Below, piece by piece: positions 44,676-55,119 of a stretch of DNA of 64,000 nucleotides. Each line of letters starts with the position of its first letter. Positions within the stretch are counted from its first letter, which is position 1. The notes beneath the pieces were generated by a model. The model did no database searches. It was not told the DNA's origin and worked only from the letters and a program-made list of their open reading frames with translations. The stretch is from contig CAVSWT010000023.1 in NCBI GenBank assembly GCA_963731745.1, positions 124,001 through 188,000 of the forward strand, given 5' to 3'. The translations under genes were made by a program, and so were the position numbers. Source of the DNA: CAVSWT01 sp963731745. GTDB lineage: Bacteria > Bacteroidota > Ignavibacteria > Ignavibacteriales > Ignavibacteriaceae.

Positions 44676-45989
44676 TTGAATAAGATTTTACATTCTAGAT
44701 TTGGTCGTGATGTATTCACCAATAGTATTATCCTTTTGATTGCCAAATCTGCTGGCTTTATAATCCCTATTATAATTGCAAGAACAATTGGCATAAATCA
44801 GCAAACCGATGTCTTTTTCTTTTTATTTGCTTTCATAATGTTCTTCACTATGGCTGTTGCTTCAACATTAGAAGCGGTATTGGTGCCGTTTTTAGTCGGC
44901 ATTGAAAATAAGAATAGAAATATTTTCATAAATAGTTTATTAATGTGGAGTTTTTTAACTCTTTTAATAATAACAGTAATAGCTTTTTTATTATTAATTC
45001 CTGCATCATCGATTGTAACAAAATTTAATGCCGGGCAGAACAGATTATTAATAAATCTATTTTGGGAATCTTCTCCTCTAGTTTTTATTATTATTTTTAA
45101 TAGCATTTTTACTGCAGAGCTAGTTTCAAAAAAATATTTTAATCAGTCTTCATTCAGTGCCCTGCTGCGGGCATTAGTTATCATAATCACACTTATTTAT
45201 TCTATTCCCAAATTTGGAATTAATGCATTACCAATATCACTTTTATTCGGGGAAATTTCAAAATTAATTTTATTAGTTTATTTAGCAAGTAACAAATGTG
45301 AATATGAATTTAAAATAGAATATAAAATTGATGAACACTTTAAAGAATTTATAAATGTTGGGGGATTCCAATTTTTAAGTGTTGTAATAGTAAGTTTTAA
45401 TCCTATTGTAGACAAAACTTTAGCAACCTGGCTTCAAGGAGGAAGCCTTACTATTATTGAGTATGCTGAGAAAATATATTTAATACCGATTACAGTGTTA
45501 AGTCTTGGTATCACTATGGTAATTTTACCTAGATGGTCGGAGAAATTTAAAAAAGGTGAATTAACAGCCTTAAAGAGCGAAATAAAAAAAAGTTCTAGCG
45601 CGTTATTTTTGGTTAGTATCATTTTTATCGTCCCAATTGTAGTATTCAGCAATGAAATTGTTTCTTTGTTATTTGGAAATAAAATTAATTTAAGTGAATT
45701 ACAATCGATTTCATTAAATGCTGTTTATTACCTAATCGGAGTTCCTTTTTACCTAGTATGTTTAATTCTTATCAGAGCATTGGTCGCCTCAAAAAAAACT
45801 AAGACTCTTGTTCTAATTTCGATATTTCGATTATTCTTTAATATTCTGTTTGATATTGTACTTATATATTATTTAGGAATATATGGTATAACTTTGTCCA
45901 CTACAATAAATTCAATCATCTTATTAATAATGCTTTCAAATTCTGCTTCAGTGATCTTTAACAAGAATCAGGACATTAAGTACGTATAA
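44676..45989 (+). CDS. MurJ/Wzx-type polysaccharide flippase
   Basis: A 437-residue membrane protein of the MATE/MOP superfamily with ~12-14 membrane helices. The start (RFGRDVFTNSIILLIAKSAGFIIPIIIARTIG) and IVDKTLATWLQGGSLTIIEYAEKIYLIPITVLSLGI are characteristic of MurJ-like and Wzx-like lipid-linked-sugar flippases. In this context it most likely moves undecaprenyl-linked repeat units across the inner membrane. It starts at TTG 44676. An O-antigen polymerase gene follows, completing the Wzx/Wzy pair. Confidence 0.85.
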   Translation: MNKILHSRFGRDVFTNSIILLIAKSAGFIIPIIIARTIGINQQTDVFFFLFAFIMFFTMAVASTLEAVLVPFLVGIENKNRNIFINSLLMWSFLTLLIITVIAFLLLIPASSIVTKFNAGQNRLLINLFWESSPLVFIIIFNSIFTAELVSKKYFNQSSFSALLRALVIIITLIYSIPKFGINALPISLLFGEISKLILLVYLASNKCEYEFKIEYKIDEHFKEFINVGGFQFLSVVIVSFNPIVDKTLATWLQGGSLTIIEYAEKIYLIPITVLSLGITMVILPRWSEKFKKGELTALKSEIKKSSSALFLVSIIFIVPIVVFSNEIVSLLFGNKINLSELQSISLNAVYYLIGVPFYLVCLILIRALVASKKTKTLVLISIFRLFFNILFDIVLIYYLGIYGITLSTTINSIILLIMLSNSASVIFNKNQDIKYV

Positions 45990-46035
45990 GAAATGTTTTA
46001 TGGATGCAATAAATACTTGATACAAAGATAGGCAA

Positions 46036-47359
46036 ATGAGACAAAAACATGTTCTAAAAATTATACTGTTTTTATCAATATATATTCCTTTTGAAGGATT
46101 TATACTGAAGATTTTTCCCCCGGAAATTGGTAGTATTTTAAGATATATCCCAGAAGTTATAATATATTATTATTTTTTTAAATTTGTCATCTTAAAAAAG
46201 TTACTAAAGTCATATAAAAAAAATAATACTGAAAAAATATTTATAACTTTATTAAATTTTTGTACTAATTACTGCATTAATTAATGAAGTTAATGTCTTA
46301 TTTGCTTTTCTCGAAATTAGATTATTGCTTCGGTTTGTATTATTGATCTATATACTAACTAATTTAGAAATTGAGCAGGAGTATATAGAAAAACTAATTA
46401 AATTTATTGTGTTTGCTGGGATTATCCAAGCGGTTATCGGTATTTTCCAATCAATATTCCCAAATCAATTATATGATTTTTTTGCTCCAGGTGACTTCTC
46501 AGCTTTAGAAACTACTTCTGCACCTACAATTCAGGATTTAGGTTCAATATTAATTAGGGGAACTTTAACAAGGTACACTAACTTTGGTGATTATATATGT
46601 ATTGTTGCTCTAGTATTCTGGGGATATTCTAGATTATATAAATATAAATATACCAATATATTTAAAGCAATTTTCATACTTGCTTTAATTCTAAGCGCCA
46701 CAAGATCATCAATTACAATGTTTATCTTGGGAATATTAATCTATGCGTATTTTGATAAAAAGAATTATAAATATTTGGCAATATTTTTCGCTATACCTAT
46801 AATAATATTTACAGGTGAAATCATTGGAAATATTTCGGGTGAAAATCCTCTACAGAGATTTTATTCTTTGGCAGATAAAGGGTATCAATATAGCGAAAAT
46901 CGATTTAGCTCCGGAAGTAGATTTGTTGTTATTAAATATGTCCCCGAAGAAATGGTGAAATTACCTATAAATTCATTAGTTGGATTTAGTCCTGGTAGTT
47001 TTAAATTTGGTGATAGAAGAGCTAATATTTTACAAAACAAATTAAATTTAGATACATATTTTCATTTACATGATGTTTTTTGGATTCAGCTACTAGTTTC
47101 TTTGGGAATAATTGGACTTTTAATTTGGATTTTATTTTTGAAAAAATCGATGATGTTTCGTAAGAGTATAATAAAAGGTAAAGAAGGGCAAAATATTAAA
47201 AATGTAACTCTTCAAATAGCATTTGTACTTATGATTGCACTAATTGCTTTTAATTTTTTTGGTGAATATTTTGAAGTAAGGGAAACTTCATTTTACCCGT
47301 GGTTATTTGTGGCGATGTCATTGAATATTTATAAAAATCATAAGAATAATAATGAATAG
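46036..47359 (+). CDS. O-antigen polymerase/ligase-like protein (Wzy), one frameshift
   Basis: A polytopic membrane protein of ~440 residues. The frame from ATG 46036 (MRQKHVLKIILFLSIYIPFE) stops at 46284. Removing one T from the TTTTT run near 46257-46261 gives VLITALINEVNVLFAFLEIRLLLRF and continues without a break to 47359. The Wzy/WaaL-like signature is the helix series with RYTNFGDYICIVALVFWG, ALILSATRSSITMFILGI and the large extracytoplasmic loop ending in FHLHDVFWIQLLVSLGIIGLLIW. Its position after the Wzx-type flippase supports polymerase over ligase. The single inserted base suggests sequence error. Confidence 0.75.
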
Positions 47360-47388
47360 TTTGTTTATTCAAAATATCATCTATAGAT

Positions 47389-49076
47389 ATGATCACGATT
47401 GAACAACCATTTTGGGGCATAAATTGGAGTAGAGATACAAGAGTAAAAGCCTATCCTCAGATTTTTCTAGATCAAGACGTTGAAAATAGCTTAGGAAAAT
47501 TTTTTGAACAAAACTTCGGAAATCATTTTCATATTAGATATCCAGGTGGATCATTTGTTCAAAGTTTTAATCTAAATCCTAAAGAATTTCTAAAGGATTA
47601 TTATACACCCAGTCCAGAAATATTTTTTCAATTTATAAAAAGAAATAATCTTAAGGTTTTGCATCAATTGCCAACTTCTAATTTTATTTCTAAGGGAAAT
47701 GGCCCTGAGCCAATTAGGAAATTTGGTCGCTTTATACCAATAGATCTTGAGTTATTTGATAAGCTAATTGACATGGCCGAAAAATACTGTAAATGGTTAC
47801 AGAATGAAAATTATTGGGATTTTATCATTGCATTTGAAATTGGTAATGAAGATTATTCAAAGGTCGAAGGACTATTCTCTCCCAAAGAATATGTTTTTTT
47901 TGTTGAAAAATATATAAATATGCTCACAAAAATTGATGATCAAGTAAGGATAATAGTTAATACTAGACCATTAGTTGGGGATGAAGATTGGGGTATTAAA
48001 GTATTAGAAAAATTAAAAGAAAAAAAATTAGTAAATAAAATATTCGGAGTTGCTACTCACATTTATCCCGGTTGGATGGTAAAAGAGTTAAATAATAGAA
48101 ATATAGACTTTCATAGTTATGTTTTTTCTAATAACTCAAGTTTTTTAAAGAATCCTAATTACTCTTTACTTACCCAGAAATTAGATGAATTAAATTATCC
48201 AAAAGAATGCAAGATTTATGTAACAGAATGTTCAATAGATTTAACTTTATTTAATTGGGTTAATAATAGGAAGGATTTAAGTGCAGGACTTGGATTAGCT
48301 AAAGACATAATTGAATTAATAGGTGATTCAAGATTTGGAGGATTATCATATTTTGCATTGTTTCATCAATATTTAATTGAATCGAAGAATAAGCAAATTG
48401 ATATGGATGTTAAAAAAACTTTTGTTACAGATTGGGGATTAGGCGAACTTTGGTTTTTCCCGGAATCAAAAAAAGAAAAATTTGTCCCAACACCCTTGCT
48501 TAAAATTCTTGGTATAATTTCACAATGTTTTAACAATAATAAAAAATATGGGACCTTAAAGATATCAGACAATTGCAATGCAATATTGATTTTAAACAAT
48601 GAAGATGAATATGTGATGGTTATATTAAATTTGAATGATTCTGATGAAAAAATAGATTTGTTAACTGAAGCAAAGATTAACGTCATTAATGGGGGATTAA
48701 ATGCAAGATCAATTCCGTTAGGGGTGACCAAGATTACAGATGGCAGTTTATCCTCCGAAGCAGAGGATACATCTTTAACAAAAGGTTTTACTTTGCCAGG
48801 ATATTCTTTGGCATATGCAAAGTTTAATTCGGCTAAATTAAACGGTAGGAAAATTTCCGAAGATATAATTGGGTATAGAGGTTTTTAAAAGGCAAAGAAT
48901 TAAATTATGGTTCTTTTGGAATTAGAGTTAATGATAATTATATAGAATTATTCCCCAACGGTGCCCAAATTAGAGGAAAATCTTTAAATCTTTTACCTGT
49001 TTCTAATGATAAGATTCATCACTTTTTGAAGATAAATAATGATGACATAGAGGAATGGAGTATTGAAGAATCATAA
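47389..49076 (+). CDS. Clan GH-A-like glycoside hydrolase in the polysaccharide locus, frame-disrupted
   Basis: A TIM-barrel protein starting MITIEQPFWGINWSRDTRVK. Two glutamates fit clan GH-A: acid/base Glu154 in IAFEIGNEDY and nucleophile Glu280 in KIYVTECS, with RYPGGSFVQSF near residue 50. A C-terminal beta domain follows. The frame stops at 48888 after GYRGF. Removing a T and an A in GTTTTTAAAAGG gives GKELNYGSFGIRVNDNYIEL and a stop at 49074-49076, adding ~60 residues. No signal peptide is visible, so a cytoplasmic role, or export by an unusual route, must be considered. It may trim or transfer repeat units; a similarity to GH39/GH51/GH79-type proteins is only by motif. Confidence 0.65.
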
Positions 49077-49242
49077 AATATCAAGGAAAATATTTTTTAA
49101 ATATTCTCTTTTTAGTTTTTTTGCACTCCCTCTATTTTTAAAGATATTCATAAAGAAAAATCCGCAAAAACCAAATAAACAGAAGCTTATATTAACTTTA
49201 AAAAGAACAGATGGAAGCAAACAAAATATTGTAATTGATTAG
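49063..49242 (+). CDS. Small membrane-anchored protein
   Basis: A 59-residue frame from TTG 49063 to TAG 49242, preceded by GAGGAA and overlapping the restored end of the glycoside-hydrolase-like gene by 14 bp. It reads KNHKISRKIFFKYSLFSFFA, a basic N-terminus followed by a hydrophobic segment, then KKNPQKPNKQKLILTLKR and a polar tail ending NIVID. It has the shape of a small tail- or signal-anchored protein. No family recognised. Confidence 0.45.
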   Translation: MKNHKISRKIFFKYSLFSFFALPLFLKIFIKKNPQKPNKQKLILTLKRTDGSKQNIVID

Positions 49243-49327
49243 AAATAATCATACGGTTCAATATAAATCAACATTTTAACTGCAAATTAAAATAAAATAT
49301 TTTTTTTATTATCCATAATAAAAGTAA

Positions 49328-50410
49328 ATGATTAGTATAGCTTTACTACAACGTGTTTTACCCGATTTCCGATACGATTTATTTAGAAAATTATCTGAAG
49401 AGGATGGAATAAAATTAAAAGTATTCTTTGGCGAAGGATCAAAAACAGGTGCTTCTAAAAATACTTCAAGAGATTATTCGATATTTGCAAAAAAAATATA
49501 CTCATTTTGCTATATTAAAAGTAAAGTACGGATGGTGCAGCCTTTCTTATTTTTTCATCTTTTAAGATTTAACCCTGAAGTTATAATAAGCGAACCAGCC
49601 ACTTATTTCCCTAATAATTTCATTGCGTTCATCTATGCTAAAATATTTGGAAAGAAATTTGTTTGGTGGGAGATAGGAATGGATAAAGAAAAACATCCAT
49701 TAAGAAAAATGATTGAACCTTTAATAAAAATAATGATTAAAAATGCTAATTCTTATTTGGCATATTCTAATCAAGGGAAAAATTATTTAATTAAATATTA
49801 TAATATTAATCCAAATAAAATATTTATTGCATACAATACTATTTATAACGAGCCATCGATTGATAAGAATCTGAATCGGAATACTAAAATAGAGCTTTCA
49901 ATTGAAAATAATGAAAAAGTAATTGCTTATGTCGGTGCACTGGAAAAAAGAAAAAAATTAGAAATAATTTTTGATAGTTTTAAGAACTTTTCCAAAAAAG
50001 TACCTTCACACTTATTGATTATTGGTGATGGTATTGATGACAGTTATTATAGAAATTATTCGCAGAAAATTAACAATATTCATTTTCTGGGACATAGACA
50101 AATCCAAGAAGCAAATAAATATTTGATGATTTCAGATTATACAGTTTTGCCTTCTCAAGGCGGCTTGGCAATCAATCATTCTCTATCTTGCGGCACCCCT
50201 GTGATTTGCGGTGTTAATGATGGAACAGAAAGGGATCTAATTAAAGAAGATGTAACGGGTGTGATATTAAATGAAATTAATTCAGAGAAATTGACAAAAG
50301 AACTGCAAAAGAATAAGAAATATGATAGAGATTCGATTAGGGAATTTTATTTTTCTAATTATTCTATTCAAAAGATGATTGCTCAAATTAAAAGAGCAGC
50401 AACTATTTAG
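49328..50410 (+). CDS. Glycosyltransferase family 4
   Basis: A 360-residue GT-B-fold glycosyltransferase, acting in the cytoplasm on lipid-linked sugar. The N-terminal domain begins SIALLQRVLPDFRYDLFRKL. The C-terminal donor domain has VIAYVGALEKRKKLEIIFDSF, LLIIGDGIDD and the EX7E-like region VLPSQGGLAINHSLSCGTPVICG. The sequence resembles rhamnosyl- or galactosyl-type transferases, but the donor cannot be assigned. It lies in the run of assembly genes at 49-54 kb. Confidence 0.85.
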   Translation: MISIALLQRVLPDFRYDLFRKLSEEDGIKLKVFFGEGSKTGASKNTSRDYSIFAKKIYSFCYIKSKVRMVQPFLFFHLLRFNPEVIISEPATYFPNNFIAFIYAKIFGKKFVWWEIGMDKEKHPLRKMIEPLIKIMIKNANSYLAYSNQGKNYLIKYYNINPNKIFIAYNTIYNEPSIDKNLNRNTKIELSIENNEKVIAYVGALEKRKKLEIIFDSFKNFSKKVPSHLLIIGDGIDDSYYRNYSQKINNIHFLGHRQIQEANKYLMISDYTVLPSQGGLAINHSLSCGTPVICGVNDGTERDLIKEDVTGVILNEINSEKLTKELQKNKKYDRDSIREFYFSNYSIQKMIAQIKRAATI

Positions 50411-50418
50411 ATATTCAA

Positions 50419-51135
50419 ATGTTAACAAAAAAAATATTAAATGTTATTTCAGATTATATAACAAAAAGTAAAGGAGAGAAAAACTACACTTTAGATAGTT
50501 CGCTAGGTTTTTCTTCAATTACTTCCATTCTTTATATGAGAATTAGAATGCTTTTAAAGGGCTCTATAATTAGATTACTTTTTAAGCATTCTGGCGGACT
50601 TGTGTTTGTTGGTTCTAAAACTAGAATCAGTAATAAAAATTTAATTAGCTGCGGAAAGAATCTTACAATTAAAGATGGCGTTATCATAACAGCTTTATCA
50701 AAAGGAGGTATAACATTTGGAGATAACGTTTCTATAGGAAATTATGCCATCATTGAATGTACAGGTGTAATTAGAAATCTGGGGGAGCAGTTAATCATTG
50801 GGAATAATTCAAATATAGGGGATTTCAATTTTATTGCCGTAAGAGGAAAAATAGAAATCGGAAATAATGTATTATTTGGACCAAGAGTAAACATGCACGC
50901 AGAAAATCATAATTTCTCTAGTATTGAAATACCAATTAAAAACCAGGGGGAAACAAGAAAAGGAATAACAATAGAAGATGATGTATGGATTGGCGCAGGC
51001 TCTGTGATATTAGACGGCACAACAATTGGGAAAGGATCAATTGTTTCCGCTGGCGCTGTTGTTAATAAGGATGTTGAACCTTATTCTATAGTTGGGGGTG
51101 TGCCTGCTAAGCTTATTAAAAAGAGAATCGAATGA
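50419..51135 (+). CDS. LbH acyltransferase
   Basis: A 238-residue left-handed beta-helix O-acyltransferase of the WbbJ/Maa type. Hexapeptide repeats run from ~residue 75 to 215 (ITFGDNVSIGNYAIIECTGV, LIIGNNSNIGDFNFIAVRG, IEIGNNVLFGPRVNMHAENHNF with catalytic-type His). The end GGVPAKLIKKR is typical. It begins 8 bp after the glycosyltransferase and overlaps the next glycosyltransferase by 4 bp (ATGA), so it is tightly coupled. It probably O-acetylates a polysaccharide sugar. Confidence 0.88.
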   Translation: MLTKKILNVISDYITKSKGEKNYTLDSSLGFSSITSILYMRIRMLLKGSIIRLLFKHSGGLVFVGSKTRISNKNLISCGKNLTIKDGVIITALSKGGITFGDNVSIGNYAIIECTGVIRNLGEQLIIGNNSNIGDFNFIAVRGKIEIGNNVLFGPRVNMHAENHNFSSIEIPIKNQGETRKGITIEDDVWIGAGSVILDGTTIGKGSIVSAGAVVNKDVEPYSIVGGVPAKLIKKRIE

Positions 51136-52367
51136 ATATATTAATGATCAATAAGTACTATTATAATTTCGGCGGCGCTGAAAATTATATGTTCAGCCTT
51201 TCTAAATTACTTACAGATAGAGGCCACAAAGTAATTCCTTTTTCAATGAAGCATCCCAAAAATTATAGCTCTGATTATTCCAAATATTTTGTTGAAGAAA
51301 TTGATTACAATAATGCTTCCGCAGCTGATAAATTTAAGTCAGGTTTAAAAAGTATTTATTCCAATGAAGCGAGAAATAATTTATCTAAATTGTTAGATGA
51401 ACAAACAGTTGATATTGCTCATTTACATAATTACAATTTTCAATTAACACCTTCCATTTTATTTGAATTAAAAAAAAGAAATATACCGGTTGTAAATACA
51501 CTGCATGATCCTCAGATCATTTGTCCGCATCACAGGCTTTTTAATTATCAACAGATGGCCATTTGTGAAAAGTGCAATGGATTAAAATTTTATAATGCTT
51601 TTTTAACAAAGTGTATTAAAAATTCATATACTAAAAGTTTTTTGGGCACAATCGAATCTTATGTTTATCATTGGTCAAAAATTTATGAAAAGATAGATTT
51701 GTTTATTTCTCCAAGCAATTTTTTAATGGGTAAAATTATTGAATTTGGAATGAAGAATATCAATATTAAAATGATTCCAAATTTTTATAATGAAGAAATT
51801 ATAAGCAAAGAAAGAGAATACAGCAATGAGGTAATTTATATAGGAAGGATTTCGGAAGAAAAAGGTTTGGCTACTTTAATAGATGCTTTTAGAAATTTAA
51901 AAGAATTAAATCTAAAAATAATTGGAGACGGCCCTGAAAAACAGAAACTGGAAAACGCGGTTAAAACCAACAATTTAAATAATATACAGTTCCTCGGACA
52001 TTTATCACAAGAAGAAATAAAATCGCATTTACAAAAAAGTTTATTTTTAGTAGTTCCTTCGGAATGGTATGAAAACTGTCCTCTAACAGTTTTAGAAGCC
52101 ATGGCAAATAGCAAAGCTGTGCTGGGTAGCCGATTGGGAGGAATTGTTGATTTAGTGGAAGAAAATAGGACCGGTTTATTATTTAAAGCCGGAGATGAAA
52201 AAGATCTCAAAGAAAAAATTGAATATATGGCGGCACACAAGGAAGATGTTATAAGAATGGGAAAATGTGCAGGTAAATTGGCAAAAGAAAAATATACTCC
52301 AGAAAAACACATCAAGTTAATTGAAAACGAATATAAAGAAATAATTTCAAAATATAGGTTATCATGA
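51132..52367 (+). CDS. Glycosyltransferase family 4
   Basis: A 411-residue GT-B glycosyltransferase. The N-terminus MINKYYYNFGGAENYMFSL is the usual acceptor-domain opening, and the cysteine-containing block LHDPQIICPHHRLF...CEKCNG is typical of a subset of GT4 proteins in O-antigen loci. The donor domain has YIGRISEEKGLATLIDAF, KIIGDGPEKQKLE and the EX7E motif VPSEWYENCPLTVLEAMANSKAV. It overlaps both neighbours by 4 bp (ATGA), confirming both starts. The donor sugar is unknown. Confidence 0.9.
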   Translation: MNILMINKYYYNFGGAENYMFSLSKLLTDRGHKVIPFSMKHPKNYSSDYSKYFVEEIDYNNASAADKFKSGLKSIYSNEARNNLSKLLDEQTVDIAHLHNYNFQLTPSILFELKKRNIPVVNTLHDPQIICPHHRLFNYQQMAICEKCNGLKFYNAFLTKCIKNSYTKSFLGTIESYVYHWSKIYEKIDLFISPSNFLMGKIIEFGMKNINIKMIPNFYNEEIISKEREYSNEVIYIGRISEEKGLATLIDAFRNLKELNLKIIGDGPEKQKLENAVKTNNLNNIQFLGHLSQEEIKSHLQKSLFLVVPSEWYENCPLTVLEAMANSKAVLGSRLGGIVDLVEENRTGLLFKAGDEKDLKEKIEYMAAHKEDVIRMGKCAGKLAKEKYTPEKHIKLIENEYKEIISKYRLS

Positions 52368-53260
52368 AAAAAATATATATAGCAGGCTGTGGTGGAATGC
52401 TGGGTGAAGCATTCTATAAACAATTTAAGGAATCTTATAATCTTAAATGTACTGATAAAGATGTTAATGAAGATTGGTTAAGTTATCTGGATTTTAGAGA
52501 TTTTGAAAAATATAAAGCAGATGTATTAGAATTTAAGCCGGATTATCTCTTTCATTTAGGAGCTTACACTGACTTGGAATATTGTGAAAATAATCCGGAC
52601 AATACTTACCAAACTAATACATTAGCTGTCGAAAATGCAGTATATATTGCTAACGAATTGGACATACCTCTACTTTATATAAGTACAGCTGGTATTTACG
52701 ATGGTAATAAACAATTATATGACGATTGGGATATGCCTAACCCTTTAGGCGTTTATGCTCGTTCAAAATATATGGGAGAATTATTTGTACAGAGAAATGT
52801 AAAAAAACATTTAATCTGCAGAGCAGGTTGGATGATGGGAGCTGGGCCAAAGAAAGATAAAAAGTTCATTCAAAAAATTATGAAGCAGGTTAAAGAAGGT
52901 AAAAAGGAATTATTTATTGTTAATGATAAAGATGGTACTCCGACTTTCACTCATGATTTTGCAAAGAATGTTAAACTTTTATTGGAGAAAGAATTTTGGG
53001 GACTTTATAATATGGTTTGCGGCGGTCAGACTAGCAGATTGGAAGTAGCTAAAGAACTTATTAAAGTTATTGGCTATGAGAATAAAATTAAAATAACAGA
53101 AGTTGACTCAGATTACTTCAAAGATGTTTATTATGCAGAACGCCCTCCATCAGAACGTTTAATAAATAAGAAATTAATTTTAAGAGATATGAATATAATG
53201 AGAGATTGGCGTATTGCATTAAAAGATTACATCGATAATTATTATCAGAATTATTTATAA
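52364..53260 (+). CDS. rfbD: dTDP-4-dehydrorhamnose reductase-like (RmlD)
   Basis: A 298-residue short-chain reductase of the RmlD family, the last step of dTDP-L-rhamnose synthesis. IAGCGGMLGEAF is the NAD(P)-binding motif, FHLGAYTDLEYCENNP the RmlD signature region, and YARSKYMGE carries the catalytic Tyr-Lys. GTPTFTHDFAKNV is also characteristic. RmlA (60421) and RmlC (61476) homologues lie further right; RmlB is not in the window. It overlaps the upstream glycosyltransferase by 4 bp. A related sugar reductase is a less likely alternative. Confidence 0.82.
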   Translation: MKKIYIAGCGGMLGEAFYKQFKESYNLKCTDKDVNEDWLSYLDFRDFEKYKADVLEFKPDYLFHLGAYTDLEYCENNPDNTYQTNTLAVENAVYIANELDIPLLYISTAGIYDGNKQLYDDWDMPNPLGVYARSKYMGELFVQRNVKKHLICRAGWMMGAGPKKDKKFIQKIMKQVKEGKKELFIVNDKDGTPTFTHDFAKNVKLLLEKEFWGLYNMVCGGQTSRLEVAKELIKVIGYENKIKITEVDSDYFKDVYYAERPPSERLINKKLILRDMNIMRDWRIALKDYIDNYYQNYL

Positions 53261-53268
53261 ACAGAATT

Positions 53269-54368
53269 ATGAAAGTTGCAATAATAGGCACCAGGGGTAT
53301 ACCGGCATCTTATAGCGGGTTTGAAACTTCGGTTCAGGAAACAGCTGTAAGATTTGTTAAGAAAGATATTCATACAACCGTTTACTGCAGGTCAAATCAT
53401 TATGAGAAAAAATTAGGAGAATACAGGGGTGTTAAACTTGCTTATTTGCCTTCAATAAAATCAAAACATTTTGATACAATTACAAATACCCTTTTATCTT
53501 TCTTTCATTTACTCTTCAACCAATATGATATCATAATTGTGTATGGTGTTGGTAACGCACTCTTTATACCCTTAATAAAGTTGTTTGCAAAACCCGTTAT
53601 ATCTGTGGTGGATGGTGCAGATTGGGAACGGAAAAAATGGGGCAATTTTGCTAAAGCTTTCTTACGATTCAGCAGATTGTTCTGCAGTAAGATTTTCCAA
53701 TTATTATGTAGTTGATAATGAATTGCTGGTTACCGATTACTATAAAAGGTTTGGAGTGAAACCCGTTTATATTCCCTACGGTGCTAATCTTCAATTCTCT
53801 AATAAAGAAGAAGTATTAAAAAAATATGGGGTTGAAAAACAAAAGTATATTATTTTCATAGGCAGGTTTGTTAAAGAAAAAGGAATAGAGTTTCTGATAG
53901 AAAGTTTCGAAGAAGTTGGAACAGATGTAAAACTTATAATTATTGGCGATAATACAACCGATCCGGAATATGTTAAAAATCTTAAGCACACAACTGATCA
54001 GAGAATAATATTTACCGGATTTTTGTTTGGTGAGGAATATGAGACCTTATTACATAATGCTTTGTTTTATGTCTCATGTTCGTTTCTTGAAGGTACTTCA
54101 CCATCTCTGTTAAGTGCAATGGCGATAAATGGATTTGCACTCGTAAGCGACTTAAAAGAAAATCTCGAAACACTAAAAGGCAGTTGTGCAACTTTTAAGA
54201 CTTCTGATTCCGAGGACTTTAAAACGCAAATTGAAATATTATTTAAACAATGAAACTTTAATTGAAAAGGAAAGAGAAATAACAAAGCATGTTATTGAAA
54301 AATATTATACATGGGAAAAAATAACTAATCAATACATATATTTATTTAATAAAATTCTAAAAAATTAA
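53269..54368 (+). CDS. DUF1972/GT4 rhamnosyltransferase-like, two frameshifts
   Basis: A glycosyltransferase with an N-terminal DUF1972 domain (IGTRGIPASYSGFETSVQE) typical of rhamnosyltransferases. The frame from 53269 stops at 53715. The frame at 53585-54253 continues with NYYVVDNELLVTDYYKRFGVK and the donor domain (IIFIGRFVKEKGIEFLIESF, SCSFLEGTSPSLLSAMA). A third frame continues to 54368 (TLIEKEREITKHVIEKYY). One inserted base near 53690 and one A in TTTAAACAATG near 54248 would join all three to ~365 aa. It follows RmlD, consistent with transfer of rhamnose. Confidence 0.75.
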
Positions 54369-54379
54369 ATCAACGTATA

Positions 54380-54646
54380 ATGATAGGTATTGGTGCACAG
54401 GAAATTTGGATGTACGAAAATTTTAGCAAATTAAACAAAGGCGTAATGATAGGTATTGGTGCAGGCTTCGATTATATTGCGGGCAAAACCCAGCATGCAC
54501 CGGAATGGATGAAAAATTTATCTTTGGAATGGCTGTACAGGCTGATTCAAGAACCCGGAAGATTGTGGAAAAGATATTTAATTACTAACACCTTATTTCT
54601 ATTATACATAACGCTGGAATTGATTGGATTAAAAAAGTTTGAATGA
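54380..54646 (+). pseudogene. WecG/TagA/CpsF glycosyltransferase C-terminal remnant
   Basis: An 88-residue remnant of a WecG/TagA/CpsF family glycosyltransferase. It begins with QEIWMYENF and continues GVMIGIGAGFDYIAGKTQHAPEWM and LEWLYRLIQEPGRLWKRYL, the conserved family C-terminus. The N-terminal ~150 residues are missing. TAATGATAGGTATTGGTGCA occurs twice, at 54378 and 54444, suggesting a slipped or recombined 5' end. A second, more decayed copy of the 3' end lies at 55405-55584. Confidence 0.75.
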
Positions 54647-54648
54647 AT

Positions 54649-54715
54649 GTAAGATTAAAAGATTAAAAGATTAAAAGATTAAAAGATTAAATGAATGAAT
54701 GAATGATTGAATGTT
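54649..54715. repeat. AGATTAAAA tandem repeat
   Basis: About five tandem copies of AAGATTAAA (period 9), followed by four GAAT units (ATGAATGAATGAATGA). A related AAGTTAAGAG/CTCTTAACC type lies at 33340-33385. Nothing else is seen in 54716-54909. Confidence 0.85.
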
Positions 54716-54909
54716 GGCAAAAGTGCACTGGCATTGCGAGCTCGTTTTTGCGAGAGAAAGATTGTTCGATTGAATGAAAGCTAAGATAGAGGAAACTGTA
54801 GCGGAAAACTCTTTAAGGACATGAGCATTGAAGATTGATATAGTTTTTCTTAAATGTTATTATTAAAATTATCTAATAAGATTATATCCAATTTTATAAT
54901 GAGGAAAAA

Positions 54910-55119
54910 ATGGATACAAAAACAATCTTAAATGAAGCATTGCAATTAAGGCCTGCTGAAAGACTTCACTTAATAGAATTGCTTACACAAAGCCTTAATA
55001 GACCTGATGAAAAAATCGAACAGATCTGGGCTGAGGAATCGGAAAGAAGATATAAAGCTTTAAAAGAGGGAAAAGTAAAATCAATTCCGTTAGATGAAAT
55101 TGTTCTAAGGTATAAATAA
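54910..55119 (+). CDS. Addiction module antitoxin (Unstab_antitox family)
   Basis: A 69-residue antitoxin of the addiction-module component family (TIGR02574/PF09720): LNEALQLRPAERLHLIELLTQSL, then EKIEQIWAEESERRYKALKEGKV and IPLDEIV. The stop is directly followed by the ATG of the ParE-like gene (TAAATG). A GAGGAAAAA Shine-Dalgarno precedes the start. It forms a type II toxin-antitoxin pair with the next gene. Confidence 0.88.
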   Translation: MDTKTILNEALQLRPAERLHLIELLTQSLNRPDEKIEQIWAEESERRYKALKEGKVKSIPLDEIVLRYK

